Shown: positions 49,834 to 58,874, numbered from the stretch's first letter. The stretch is 64,000 nucleotides of DNA from an uncultured Oscillospiraceae bacterium (GCA_910588495.1 CAJUPU010000010.1:21532-85531), one strand, 5' to 3'. Program-made: numbers and translations. Notes: generated by a model not told the origin, from the sequence alone.

Positions 49834-50693
49834 AGGTCCGATCCCTCCATGATATGATAGATGGTGTCTTTGATGTACCGCCCCGAGGTGACGGGGGCCA
49901 CCTTCCCCGGCAGGGACAGCGCCCAGATCACCCGCACCCCCAGGGCGGCGGCGGCGTCCATGTCCACCCCGCCGGGCCGGGACGCCAGGTCGATCACCAG
50001 CGCCCGCTCCTTGAGGGCGGCCAGCTCCTCCACCCCCAGCACCGGGGCGGGCACCGTGTTGAACACCAGGTCGTAGCTGCACAGCCAGTCGGGGAGATGG
50101 TCCAGCCCCTCGCTGCCCAGGCCCATGCTCTCGGCGGCGGCGCGCTGCTCATACCGCCGGGCGGACACCCACACCCGGGCCCCCAGCCCCCGCAGCCGGG
50201 GGGCCAGCGCCCGGCCCAGCCGCCCAAAGCCCACCACCAGCACCCGGGCGTCGTGGAGGGTGATGGGCAGTTCCTCCATGGCGATCTGGATGGCTCCTTC
50301 GGCGGTGGGCACCGCATTCATCACCGCCAGCTCCTCCCGGGCGAAGTAGTCCCGGAGGACCAGCCCCCGCTCCGCCGCCATCCGCTCCAGCTCCTCCCCC
50401 GCCATCCCGGCGCACACCAGCTGGCCGGGGCGCAGGGCGTCCAGGATCTCGGCCAGCTCGTGCCCTCCCGCCGCCAGGGGGGCGTTGAGCCGTCCGTCCG
50501 GCCCCACCGCGGGCAGGGGGAGCACCACGCAGTCCGCCCGGTCCGCCCCCGCCATGGACGGCTCGCAGGCCGTCCCCTCTCCCTGCTCCAAAGCATAGGT
50601 ATGTACCGCGTGGCCGTCGTCGGCCAGCAGCTCGGCCAGCGCCGCCTGCCGGGGGTCGCCCCCCGCCACCCAAATGTTTTTCGCCCGCAGCAT
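49830..50693 (-). CDS. dpaA: Dipicolinate synthase subunit A
   Basis: The dehydrogenase subunit that makes dipicolinic acid for the spore core. The 287-residue protein has an N-terminal domain (AKNIWVAGGDPRQAALAELL) and a Rossmann domain (ARVLVVGFGRLGRALAPRL), ending GRYIKDTIYHIMEG. An AGGAGG lies upstream of ATG 50693. The sporulation promoter was not identified. Confidence 0.94.
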   Translation of the reverse strand: MLRAKNIWVAGGDPRQAALAELLADDGHAVHTYALEQGEGTACEPSMAGADRADCVVLPLPAVGPDGRLNAPLAAGGHELAEILDALRPGQLVCAGMAGEELERMAAERGLVLRDYFAREELAVMNAVPTAEGAIQIAMEELPITLHDARVLVVGFGRLGRALAPRLRGLGARVWVSARRYEQRAAAESMGLGSEGLDHLPDWLCSYDLVFNTVPAPVLGVEELAALKERALVIDLASRPGGVDMDAAAALGVRVIWALSLPGKVAPVTSGRYIKDTIYHIMEGSDL

Positions 50694-50782
50694 GAAATTC
50701 CTCCTGTCCGGCCTTTCGGGCCTTGTTCGTCATCATCCCAGTGTATTCCCCCCTGGCCGGCGGGGTGACATCCATACCCGCA

Positions 50783-50812
50783 TGAAAATTTTTCGCAAAA
50801 CGGGGCATACTG
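50783..50812 (+). promoter_or_regulatory. Candidate forespore (sigma-G/F) promoter of the rubrerythrin gene
   Basis: TGAAAA (50783-50788), 17-base spacer, CATACTG (50806-50812), close to the Bacillus sigma-G pattern TGAATA/CATACTA. The start codon lies 30 bases downstream. Confidence 0.55.
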
Positions 50813-50841
50813 TTCCCATCACTGCATTGGAGGGAACGACC

Positions 50842-51483
50842 ATGCAAAACGCTTACCAAAACTATCACAAGGGCAATGTGGACTTCATGAAGAGCCAGAC
50901 CCGGGAAAATCTGATGCGCTCCTTCGCCGGGGAGAGCCAGGCCCGCAACCGCTACACCATCGCCGCCGAAGCCGCCCGAAAGGAGCAGCTGGAGTCGGTG
51001 GCCCGGGTATTCGAGTTCACCGCCGACCAGGAGCGGGCCCACGCCAAGGTGTTCTACGACCTGCTGCTGCCCTCCGCCGGGCAGAACATCGCCATCGACG
51101 GCAACTACCCCATCGACCTGTCGGACAAGACCCTGGACCTGCTCAAGGCCGCCCGCCACAACGAGTACCAGGAGTTCGAACACGACTACGCCGAATTCGC
51201 CAAGACCGCCCACAGCGAGGGCTTCGACCTGATCGGCGGGCAGTTCGAGCTGATCGCCCAGATCGAGAAGGTCCACGGCGACCGCTTCGGCGCCCTGGCC
51301 GACTGGCTGGAGCAGGGCGGGCTGTTCACCGAGAAGCAGGAGACCGCCTGGATGTGCCTCAACTGCGGGGAGATCGTCAAGTCCACCATCGCCCCCCAGG
51401 TCTGCCCCGTCTGCCGCCACGGCCAGGGCTGGTACGTCCGGCTGGACTGGGCCCCCTTCACCGGGACGGGCTTCGCCCGCTGA
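50842..51483 (+). CDS. Rubrerythrin-family protein
   Basis: A 213-residue di-iron protein that reduces peroxide. The ferritin-like domain has ENLMRSFAGESQARNRY and FEFTADQERAHAKVFYDLL plus the second E-x6-Y and E-x2-H motifs. The C-terminal rubredoxin-like site is CLNCG...CPVCRH. ATG at 50842 has GGAGGG 7 bases upstream. It may be a spore-associated peroxidase, given its promoter. Confidence 0.93.
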   Translation: MQNAYQNYHKGNVDFMKSQTRENLMRSFAGESQARNRYTIAAEAARKEQLESVARVFEFTADQERAHAKVFYDLLLPSAGQNIAIDGNYPIDLSDKTLDLLKAARHNEYQEFEHDYAEFAKTAHSEGFDLIGGQFELIAQIEKVHGDRFGALADWLEQGGLFTEKQETAWMCLNCGEIVKSTIAPQVCPVCRHGQGWYVRLDWAPFTGTGFAR

Positions 51484-51514
51484 GGACCTGTCCCGCCGGG
51501 ACACAGGACCCGCC

Positions 51515-51560
51515 AAACGCCCCGCGGACCGGACGCGCTCCGGCCCGCGGGGCGTTTTTT
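51515..51560 (+). terminator. Intrinsic terminator after rubrerythrin
   Basis: A 13-bp stem AAACGCCCCGCGG/CCGCGGGGCGTTT with extended loop, followed by TTT. Confidence 0.85.
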
Positions 51561-51570
51561 ATGGAAAGGC

Positions 51571-51599
51571 TTGAAATCCGGACGGACTCATTGTATAAT
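51571..51599 (+). promoter_or_regulatory. Sigma-A promoter of the PPTase gene
   Basis: TTGAAA (51571-51576), 17 bases, TATAAT (51594-51599). Confidence 0.78.
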
Positions 51600-51627
51600 A
51601 TACACAAAGAAGCGGAGGGGATGCGCC

Positions 51628-52149
51628 ATGACTGCCATCTACGGCGCCGCCGGGACGGACGGGCGGCGGCTGGCCTGGCCGCTGCTGGAGGCGGCGGTCA
51701 GGCTCCACTGGGGCTGGCCCTTCCTGCCCCCGGTGGACCGCTCCCCCCGGGGCAAGCCCCTCTTTCCAGGGCGGGAGGACCGGTGGTTCTCCCTGTCCCA
51801 CAGCGGCGGGCTGGCCCTGTGCGCCCTGTCCGCCGCCTCCGTGGGGGTGGATATCGAGGTGGTCCGTCCCCGGCGGGCGCGCCTGCCCCAGCGGCTGCTC
51901 AGCCGGGAGGAGCTGGCCCGGTACGACGGCACCTGGGAGGACTTTTACCGCCTCTGGACCTTGAAGGAGAGCTGGTGCAAGCGGGAGGACGCGCCCCTGT
52001 ATCCGCCCCAGCGGGCGGCCGTCCCTTCGGACTGTCCGTGCAAAAGCTACGCCGGGGCGGGCTGGCGGGGGGCGGTGTGCTGTCACGGCGCGCCCCCGGA
52101 GGATATCATCTGGCTGGAAGTCAGCTGTGAGAAGGAGGGTCCCATATGA
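51628..52149 (+). CDS. 4'-phosphopantetheinyl transferase (Sfp-type)
   Basis: It transfers phosphopantetheine from CoA to carrier proteins. The 173-residue, short Sfp-like protein shows FSLSHSGGLALCALSA, VGVDIEVVRP and FYRLWTLKESWCK, the magnesium and catalytic motifs. ATG at 51628 has GGAGGGG 7 bases upstream. No carrier-protein or synthase genes lie nearby, so the partner is unknown. It overlaps the next gene by four bases. Confidence 0.88.
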   Translation: MTAIYGAAGTDGRRLAWPLLEAAVRLHWGWPFLPPVDRSPRGKPLFPGREDRWFSLSHSGGLALCALSAASVGVDIEVVRPRRARLPQRLLSREELARYDGTWEDFYRLWTLKESWCKREDAPLYPPQRAAVPSDCPCKSYAGAGWRGAVCCHGAPPEDIIWLEVSCEKEGPI

Positions 52150-52772
52150 GCAAACAGATCGTCACCATCAGCCGGGAGTTCGGTTCCGGCGGCCGGTCCG
52201 TGGGCCGCCGGGTGGCCGAGCTGCTGGACGTGCCCTACTACGACAAGGAGCTGGTGAAGCAGGTGGCAGTGGAGACCGGCTTCGATGAGAAGTTCATCGA
52301 GCAGGAGGGGGAGTACGCCTCTCCCTGGCAGTCCCTGCTGTCCTACGCCTTCGCCGGGGGCGGCAGCGGCCCCCGGCAGCACATGAACGGCCTGTCCACC
52401 GCCGACTTTCTCTGGGTCATCCAGTGCCGGGTGATCCTGGAACTGGCGGACAAGGGGCCCTGCGTCATCGTGGGGCGCTGCGCCGACTACATCCTGCGGG
52501 AGCGCGCCGATGTGCTCAACGTGTTCATCCACGCCCCCATCCCCCACCGGGCGGACCGGGTGGTGCGGCTGTACGGCGAGTCCGACTTGGCCCCCGAGAA
52601 GCGGCTGGAGGAGAAGGATAAGCGCCGCCGGGCCTATTACAAGCACTACGCCGACCGGGAGTGGGGGATGAGCCAGAACTACCACCTCTCCCTGGACGCC
52701 AGCCTGGTGGGCATCGAGCGCTGCGCCCAGATGATCCTGGACGTGGCCCGCGACCCCGGCCAGGGCCAGTGA
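52146..52772 (+). CDS. Cytidylate kinase-like protein
   Basis: A 208-residue P-loop protein of the AAA_26 / cytidylate-kinase-like family: VTISREFGSGGRSVGRRVAE replaces the classical P-loop, followed by YYDKELVKQVA and VIVGRCADYILR. Homologues are common in gut Firmicutes; true substrate unproven. Coupled to the PPTase gene (ATGA overlap). Confidence 0.87.
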   Translation: MSKQIVTISREFGSGGRSVGRRVAELLDVPYYDKELVKQVAVETGFDEKFIEQEGEYASPWQSLLSYAFAGGGSGPRQHMNGLSTADFLWVIQCRVILELADKGPCVIVGRCADYILRERADVLNVFIHAPIPHRADRVVRLYGESDLAPEKRLEEKDKRRRAYYKHYADREWGMSQNYHLSLDASLVGIERCAQMILDVARDPGQGQ

Positions 52773-52794
52773 CAAAGCTTTTCTCGCCTTGTTT

Positions 52795-52827
52795 GGGCGG
52801 GCTCTTCGGAGCCCGCCCGTTTCTTTT
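52795..52827 (+). terminator. Intrinsic terminator
   Basis: A 10-bp stem GGGCGGGCTC/GAGCCCGCCC with a TTCG tetraloop and tail GTTTCTTTT. Confidence 0.9.
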
Positions 52828-52843
52828 GCCCGCCCCGGTTATG

Positions 52844-52911
52844 AGAGGATGGCTCATCCTCTGCACCTCCTTCGAAAAGTTGCGAAAAAACGGCAAAATA
52901 ACACAAGGAGG
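52844..52911 (+). promoter_or_regulatory. Structured leader of the SLH gene with anti-Shine-Dalgarno segment
   Basis: A perfect hairpin AGAGGATG-GCT-CATCCTCT (52844-52862) is followed by CCTCCTT (52866-52872), complementary to the gene's own AAGGAGG (52905-52911). The pairing would hide the ribosome binding site. A weak promoter-like TTCGAA-17-CAAAAT also lies in the interval. Confidence 0.45.
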
Positions 52912-52921
52912 AAACAATCCA

Positions 52922-55900
52922 ATGAGAAACTTGAAGAAGTTCCTCGCGCTGGTCATGGCGATGGTCATGGCGTTCAGCCTCATGCTGTCCGCCAGCGCCG
53001 CCAACCCCGTCAAGACCTTCGGCGACGCCGACCAGATCACGGAAGCGTTCGTTGAGGCCGCCGACGTGCTGACCGGCATGAAGGTCTTCCAGGGCGACGA
53101 GGGCGGCTTCCGCCCCGGCGACAACATCACCCGCGCCGAGGTGGCGGCCCTGATCTACCGCCTGGCCACCGGCGACACCGGCACCGAGAAGATGGACCTG
53201 TACACCACCACTCATCCGTTCACCGACGTGGGCGCTGACGACTGGTTCGCGGGTTACGTCGGCTACTGCTGGAACGCGGGCTACATCAAGGGCACCACCG
53301 CCACCACCTTCAACCCCTATGACTCCGTCACCGGGTATGAGACGCTGGCCATGATCCTGCGCGCCATGGGCTACGACAAGAACAACGAGTTCACCGGCGC
53401 CCAGTGGATCGTGAACGTGTCCGCCACCGCCACCCAGCGGGGCCTGCTGGACGACGTCAAGACCACCCACTACGGCAACACCCTGCACCTGGCCTCCCGC
53501 CGGGACGTGGTGGCCAGCATCCTGTTCCAGGCCGCTCAGAAGACCCGGGTGGTCTACACCCCCGCCTTCGGCTATCAGTCCGGCGACCACACCACTGACA
53601 CGGGCACCGATAACTATTCCGCTTACAGCTCTCTGGGCTGGCTGAACTTCGGCCTGACCTATGCCAACGACGGCGTGGTCATCGGCAACCAGCAGACCGG
53701 CGAGAAGAACACCCGCCTGGGCTGGGCCGGCATTCAGAAGGCACACATTGACGGCAGCCCCATCAATCCCGGCATCGCCTACACCCCCTTCACCTGGGAG
53801 GACAAGTATGACGTGAGCACTGCGGGCACCATCGCGGTGGCCAGCGGCACTAATGCTAATGACGCCATCCTGGGTGACAACGACATCTTCAACCTGGAGA
53901 CCGGCATCGACCTGTTCGGCCACAAGGTGAAGATCTGGTTCGACGGCCGCGGCAGCAGCTTCGACAACACCAAGGGCCGTCCCACCTACGCCTACTTCGA
54001 CAAGGCCAAGACCGACGTTGTCTACGCCGACAACACCGCTCTGACCAACCCGAACACTGATGGCACCATCGACCTGTCCGACGCCATCGGCGGCACTGAG
54101 CTGAAGGTGGCCGGCAGCAAGACCGCCGTGTTCAGCAACTCCTTCGGCAAGTTCGGCAACGTGGATACTCCCGCCAATATTTATGGCGGCAGCTATGATA
54201 ACACGGATGACGATGAGGTCAGCCTGGGCATCGGCAACGGCGTGGCCGTCAACGGCTACAACACTGGCACGTATGACGAGGCTTATTTCAGCCCCGTGGG
54301 TCTGTATAAGATCATCTCCAACAACAAGGACAACACCGTGGACGCGGTCATCGCTCTGAACATCGAGTCCTCTCAGATCACCGAGTCCAATGCTGTCAAC
54401 CGCGTGCCCACCATCGGTGTGCCCGTGTACAACTGGGCTGTCAATCCCGAGGCTCCCGCCACCGGCTCTAACTTCATTGAGGGCGTCAAGGGCACCGCAG
54501 CCACGACGCCTTGGCATGACGACAACCTGAAGGCCGTTCCTGTGGCGAATACCGGCGTGATCACCGGCGTGCTGGCCAAGGACGCCCTGGTGGGCAACTC
54601 CGCCAGCGCCCTGGGCGACTACGAGATGGGCATCCACATCACCGGCACCACCCGCCGCAATGTCTCCGCCAACGAGGCCACCGCTATCAACAACGGTGAC
54701 GCCGACGAGCTGGAGAGCTCTTACTTCCTGCTGAACAAGGTGACCGCCACCAAGGAGGGCAAGGTCGTTGCCTACAACCGTGCCGCCGGCACCGTCACCC
54801 TGGAGGACGGCACCGTGCTGCAGCGCTCCAAGTTCTATGACACCGTGGTGGTCAAGAACCCGGCGGACGGCACCGCCGCTCCCGCAGTCAGCGCCACCCA
54901 GGCCCCCATCAGCGCCATCCCCCAGGGCTGGGTCTTTGACAGTGGCGCCGCTAACGACCCCGTTCTGAACAAGTGGGTGGAGGGCTACGCCAACACCACT
55001 TACAAGTTCTACACCGACTATGAGGGCAAGTACCTGGGCGCTGAGCGCTCCTTCGGCGCCAGCTTCCTGTACGGCACCTATCTGGACTATGACCAGAAGA
55101 CCAGCACCAGCACCTTCAACTACTACCTGACCGGCGTGAACCTGAACGGCGAGATCGAGACCGTGCCCGTCAGCAAGTTCTGGGCGGCCAAGACCAATGC
55201 CCCCGCCCTGATCCATCCCAGCGCTGGTTATGCCGGTCTGGACAGCATGAGCCTGGACAACATCACCAGCACCGCTCTGCTGGGCATCCCCTTCCGTGAT
55301 TCCACCAGCGGCGGCCAGAACAACGGTCTGGGCGAGGGCCTGTACACCGGCTTCACCGTGAACAGCGGCGTTGTGGACAGCATCATCCTCGATTCCAACA
55401 CCGACCGCAACGAGCATCTGGCCAACATGGCCCGCCTGGGCATCAAGTACGCGGGTTATCAGGCCAATGACGGCACCACCGACAATCCCGCTTTCGACAT
55501 CCGGGAGATCGACATCACTCGGGAGGACGTCATCCTGGGCGCCCGCGAGACCATCAACAGCCGCGACCGGGCTGCCGCGGGCGTGACGGGCCAGGCCAAC
55601 AACAGCAACAAGTACTTCACCGAGGCCACCAAGTTCATCCTGGTGGAGGGCTTCGGCACCGACAGCGTGAAGGCTGAGGTCTACAACGGCATCAGCGAGC
55701 TGCGTGGCAACGCCGCCCACGTGTTCATCAAGATGAACGGCGCTAACGATGCGGCCCACAATCCCACCACCATCAAGCTGAACGGCGCTTGGGGCCCCGT
55801 GGCCGCCAACCTGATGACCTACTACACCGAGAGCCCCTACACCTACGCTCAGAGCGGCGACACCGCCATGAAGATCGACACCATCATCCTGCCCAAGGAG

Positions 55901-56647
55901 GCGGTGTCCTGGAGCGGCGGTTCCGGCCTGTACTACGTGGGCAACCCCAACTACAGCATGATCAACAGCTGGGGCACCGACGCCTGGAAGTACGACCTGT
56001 ATGAGGACGGCGAGCTGAAGCAGGTGTGGCTGACCAACGATCCCAGCGTGACTGCCGCCGATGTTGCTGCTGCTGGCGTTAACGGCAAGCCGGAGACCAC
56101 TCAGCTGACCAAGGACACCTTCCTGAATCTGAAGGACACCGGCGAGAAGGCCAACGACGGTGAGCCCATCTACACCGCCGGTAACTACAGCGCTGCTGGC
56201 GTGTGGACCGCGGGCACCTATGTGACCGCCAACGCCGATCCGACCGCCGTGGGTACCGCCAACCAGTACACCATGTCGATCCAGAACGCTGCCAGCGGCG
56301 TGCGTTACTCCGCCGTGACCCGCGACGCCCAGACCGCCACCTTTGTCCAGTTCGTTGACAGTACCGGCGACACCGCCAATACCGCCAAGCTGTTCCGGGT
56401 GGCCGACGCCAAGGTGGTCAACCTGAACGAGGGCGCCAGGGCGAACACTGGGGCCAACATCACTGACGCGCTCAAGAACAAGTCCGGCGAGATCTGGCCG
56501 GGCATCACCGACCTGGCTACCCTGAACGAGGCCGGCTCCATCAGCCCCGTCACCGGGCGTATCTTGAAGGTCGCCGCCGTGGTGGATCCTGCGAACCCGC
56601 TGGTGGTCACCACCATCTACGTCTGCTGGGATCAGGCCAACTCCTGA
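52922..56647 (+). CDS. Large surface protein with N-terminal SLH domains (S-layer-type)
   Basis: A 1241-residue secreted protein. The signal peptide (MRNLKKFLALVMAMVMAFSL onward) is cleaved after SASA. Two clear SLH domains follow (~27-85, with RPGDNITRAEVAALIYRLA; ~98-152, with FTDVGADDWFAGYVGYCWNA) and a degenerate third (~160-205), anchoring it to pyruvylated cell-wall polymer. The remaining ~1000 residues are Thr/Asn/Asp/Gly/Ala-rich, low in Cys, and match no domain I know. Very strong AAGGAGG, its own terminator and more uniform codon choice suggest an abundant surface protein. Confidence 0.9.
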   Translation: MRNLKKFLALVMAMVMAFSLMLSASAANPVKTFGDADQITEAFVEAADVLTGMKVFQGDEGGFRPGDNITRAEVAALIYRLATGDTGTEKMDLYTTTHPFTDVGADDWFAGYVGYCWNAGYIKGTTATTFNPYDSVTGYETLAMILRAMGYDKNNEFTGAQWIVNVSATATQRGLLDDVKTTHYGNTLHLASRRDVVASILFQAAQKTRVVYTPAFGYQSGDHTTDTGTDNYSAYSSLGWLNFGLTYANDGVVIGNQQTGEKNTRLGWAGIQKAHIDGSPINPGIAYTPFTWEDKYDVSTAGTIAVASGTNANDAILGDNDIFNLETGIDLFGHKVKIWFDGRGSSFDNTKGRPTYAYFDKAKTDVVYADNTALTNPNTDGTIDLSDAIGGTELKVAGSKTAVFSNSFGKFGNVDTPANIYGGSYDNTDDDEVSLGIGNGVAVNGYNTGTYDEAYFSPVGLYKIISNNKDNTVDAVIALNIESSQITESNAVNRVPTIGVPVYNWAVNPEAPATGSNFIEGVKGTAATTPWHDDNLKAVPVANTGVITGVLAKDALVGNSASALGDYEMGIHITGTTRRNVSANEATAINNGDADELESSYFLLNKVTATKEGKVVAYNRAAGTVTLEDGTVLQRSKFYDTVVVKNPADGTAAPAVSATQAPISAIPQGWVFDSGAANDPVLNKWVEGYANTTYKFYTDYEGKYLGAERSFGASFLYGTYLDYDQKTSTSTFNYYLTGVNLNGEIETVPVSKFWAAKTNAPALIHPSAGYAGLDSMSLDNITSTALLGIPFRDSTSGGQNNGLGEGLYTGFTVNSGVVDSIILDSNTDRNEHLANMARLGIKYAGYQANDGTTDNPAFDIREIDITREDVILGARETINSRDRAAAGVTGQANNSNKYFTEATKFILVEGFGTDSVKAEVYNGISELRGNAAHVFIKMNGANDAAHNPTTIKLNGAWGPVAANLMTYYTESPYTYAQSGDTAMKIDTIILPKEAVSWSGGSGLYYVGNPNYSMINSWGTDAWKYDLYEDGELKQVWLTNDPSVTAADVAAAGVNGKPETTQLTKDTFLNLKDTGEKANDGEPIYTAGNYSAAGVWTAGTYVTANADPTAVGTANQYTMSIQNAASGVRYSAVTRDAQTATFVQFVDSTGDTANTAKLFRVADAKVVNLNEGARANTGANITDALKNKSGEIWPGITDLATLNEAGSISPVTGRILKVAAVVDPANPLVVTTIYVCWDQANS

Positions 56648-56680
56648 TCTGACGGGCAGTCAGAACACGCAAAGGCTCTA

Positions 56681-56715
56681 AAAAAGCCCCCCGGGAATTT
56701 CCCGGGGGGCTTTTC
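56681..56715. terminator. Bidirectional terminator
   Basis: A stem of about 15 bp AAAAGCCCCCCGGGAA/TTCCCGGGGGGCTTTT between convergent genes. Confidence 0.9.
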
Positions 56716-56721
56716 CAGCGC

Positions 56722-57165
56722 TCAGACAAAGGCAACATAGCCGCAGGAGGCGTAGGCCCCATCGTGGTGGAACCCGCCCTCCACGATGTACAGGCCGCTG
56801 TAAGGGTGGTAATCCTTGTGGATCAAGAGGTGCCCCCCGCTGCCGTTGGTCACATAGAGCAGAAGGGGGGTGAAGCCCAGGTTTGCCGTGGTGCTCCCAT
56901 TACCGGCGCTGCCAAACACGATCTTGTGGGCCTCGATCGTCTGGATCCTCCGGTCCAGGGCAGCGTCGGCATCGGCCCGGGCCCGGGCCTCGGCGGCGTC
57001 GGCATCGGCCCGGGCCTGAGCCTCGGCGGCGTCTGCGGCTTGCCGGGCGCCGGTCTCAGCCTTCAGCGCCCCCTCCACCTTCTCCATGTTGTCGTTCAAG
57101 GGGTCCGGGGAAAAGGTGTCGTCCTTTTCGATCAGGTTCAGCTTGTACTTATTTGTCTGTTGCAT
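56722..57165 (-). CDS. Phage-like protein with an Ala/Asp/Arg heptad coiled coil
   Basis: A 147-residue protein. NKYKLNLIEKDDTFSPDPLN followed by an Ala-rich charged repeat (residues ~40-75: ADAAEAQARADADAAEARAR) resembles the start of phage tail-fibre or structural proteins. The C-terminal part is Gly/His/Tyr-rich (LIHKDYHPYSGLYIVEGGF). No other phage genes are adjacent, so it may be a domesticated or stray gene. Its ribosome binding site lies inside a hairpin. Confidence 0.6.
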   Translation of the reverse strand: MQQTNKYKLNLIEKDDTFSPDPLNDNMEKVEGALKAETGARQAADAAEAQARADADAAEARARADADAALDRRIQTIEAHKIVFGSAGNGSTTANLGFTPLLLYVTNGSGGHLLIHKDYHPYSGLYIVEGGFHHDGAYASCGYVAFV

Positions 57166-57170
57166 CTTTT

Positions 57171-57192
57171 ATCCCTCCCAACGGGGAGGGAT
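57171..57192 (-). promoter_or_regulatory. Hairpin sequestering the Shine-Dalgarno of the phage-like gene
   Basis: On the minus strand ATCCCTCCC-CGTT-GGGAGGGAT forms a perfect 9-bp stem; its 3' arm is the ribosome binding site, five bases before ATG at 57165. Confidence 0.65.
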
Positions 57193-57224
57193 AACGCCCC
57201 CGGCGTTGCCCGCTCCAATGCAAG

Positions 57225-57251
57225 AAAAGATCCCCCGCTGGGGGATCTTTT
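57225..57251. terminator. Terminator after the transglutaminase-SLH gene
   Basis: A 12-bp perfect stem AAAAGATCCCCC/GGGGGATCTTTT with loop of 3, symmetric and so usable on either strand. Confidence 0.85.
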
Positions 57252-57284
57252 CTCAGAAATACGCCCTCGGTGCAACCTTGCACG

Positions 57285-58874
57285 TCACTGGTACGCCCGG
57301 TACAAGAAGGTGACGATCTGCCCCCGGTCGCACAGCTGCTGGGGGGAGAAGGAATCGGCCGAGGTGCCGTTGGTGATCTCCTCCGCCACCGCCCAGCCCA
57401 CCGCCTGGGCATAGGGGGCGCTGTCGGGCACATCGTCAAAGCGCTCCGCCCCGCTGTCCGGCCGGTCGAAGGCGCACCAGAGATAGCGCACCGCGTCCGA
57501 CCGGGCGCACCCGGCCTGGGGGTCGAAACCGGGCTCCAGCATGTCCAGCTCCTGGGCCCAGCGGACCGCCGGAGCGTAGTACTCCCCGCCCAGGGCCAGA
57601 GAGGCGTCGCCGTAGGACGCCGGTTCGCCCGCCGCCCGCCACAGGAAGGTGAGGATCTCGGCGTGGGTGCAGGTCCGGCCGGGGGAGAAGGAATCGGCGG
57701 AGGTGCCGTTGGTGATCTCCTCCTCCACCGCCCAGTCCACCGCCTGGGCGTAGTACGCCTCCGGCAACACGTCCCGGAAGGGAGAGGAGCCGCTGACGGC
57801 GGGACCCACCGCCGTGGAGCCGGGATCGGGCTCCACGTAGTCACCGGCGCTGAGGGCGGGCCAGCCCTCGGTGTACAGCCCCTTCTCGCCCTCGTCGTAG
57901 GTGTAGGACACCCGGATGCCCTTCCGGTCCACCGTCCAGGTCCGCTCCGAACCGGACGCCCCGGCCAAAAACAGCTTGTCCTCCGCGCCGATCATCCCCG
58001 TATCGCAGTTGGTCAGGTCGGCCAGGTAGTACCGCCCGTCCTCCATGCGGACCACGTTCCACATGTGGTCGCCGCCGCCCATGGTGCCGCTGACCAGATA
58101 GCAGGCCACGTCCCCGCCAAAGTCGGACAGGTCGCACAGGTACTTGAACGCTTTGGCGTAGCCCTCGCACACCACGTTGGTGTCCTTGTCGCCGTCGAAC
58201 ACCGCCACGGCCTGCCAGGGGTCGCCGTAGGGCACCGCGCCGTCCAGCGCCCCCATGTCATAGGCCGTCAGGGCGCAGATCTCCTCCCGGTAGGCCGTCA
58301 GCTTGCCGTAGTCGGACTTGTCCGCGTGCTTGGCCACGATGGCCCGGGCGTTGTCCGCCGCCCGTCCGGCGGCGGCGATCTTGGCGGGATCGACGCGGTG
58401 CTCGCCGCTCCCCCGGTAGTCCTGGGACACCTGGAAGCGGATCGTCAGGTTCCGGATGAACGCCCGGTCGCCCTGTCTGGTCTGGGCGAAGTCCCAGGAG
58501 TACTGGTTCCCCTTCCAGAACAGGTCGAAGGGCAGGTCGGCGGCCAGGCAGCCGTACACCCGCCTGATGTGGAGGGACTGGCTGAACCGCTTTTCCAGCT
58601 TGGCCAGCACGTCCGACCGGCCGTCCCCCGCCGCGTCCAGCTCCTTCAGGCTCCAGCTCAGGCTGTTCAGGTCGGGGATGCGGAACTCGGTGCTGGTCCT
58701 GGCGCCCTGGGCCACCTTGACGATCTCCGCCTTCAGGTAGTCGTACACCTCCCGGTCCGCGCCGGTGAGGCGGCTCCCGGCGGAGGCGTCCGCCGCCGCG
58801 GCCTGGGCCGGGGCGGGCAGCAGGACGGCGGTCAGCACCAGCGCCAGCAGCGCGGATATCCATCGTTTTCTCAT
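57285..58874 (-). CDS. Secreted transglutaminase-like protein with three C-terminal SLH domains
   Basis: A 529-residue protein. Signal peptide ~1-26. The transglutaminase-like protease/cross-linking domain (~150-330) shows the triad in VVCEGYAKAFKYLC (Cys), GGGDHMWNVVRM (His) and YYLADLTNCD (Asp). Three SLH domains at ~365-420, ~430-475 and ~480-529 (twice with EEITNGTSADSFSP) anchor it to the wall. It may process or cross-link wall or surface proteins; the substrate is unknown. Own promoter and terminator. Confidence 0.88.
   Translation of the reverse strand: MRKRWISALLALVLTAVLLPAPAQAAAADASAGSRLTGADREVYDYLKAEIVKVAQGARTSTEFRIPDLNSLSWSLKELDAAGDGRSDVLAKLEKRFSQSLHIRRVYGCLAADLPFDLFWKGNQYSWDFAQTRQGDRAFIRNLTIRFQVSQDYRGSGEHRVDPAKIAAAGRAADNARAIVAKHADKSDYGKLTAYREEICALTAYDMGALDGAVPYGDPWQAVAVFDGDKDTNVVCEGYAKAFKYLCDLSDFGGDVACYLVSGTMGGGDHMWNVVRMEDGRYYLADLTNCDTGMIGAEDKLFLAGASGSERTWTVDRKGIRVSYTYDEGEKGLYTEGWPALSAGDYVEPDPGSTAVGPAVSGSSPFRDVLPEAYYAQAVDWAVEEEITNGTSADSFSPGRTCTHAEILTFLWRAAGEPASYGDASLALGGEYYAPAVRWAQELDMLEPGFDPQAGCARSDAVRYLWCAFDRPDSGAERFDDVPDSAPYAQAVGWAVAEEITNGTSADSFSPQQLCDRGQIVTFLYRAYQ

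Noticed and set aside
56980..57040. Short tandem DNA repeat (GCCTCGGCGGCGTCGGCATC-like)
   Set aside because: It is simply the codon pattern of the Ala/Asp/Arg coiled-coil repeat in the phage-like protein, not a separate element.
56722..57165. Prophage remnant
   Set aside because: Only a single phage-like coiled-coil protein is present, with no integrase, terminase, portal, lysin or tail genes nearby, so a prophage cannot be claimed.
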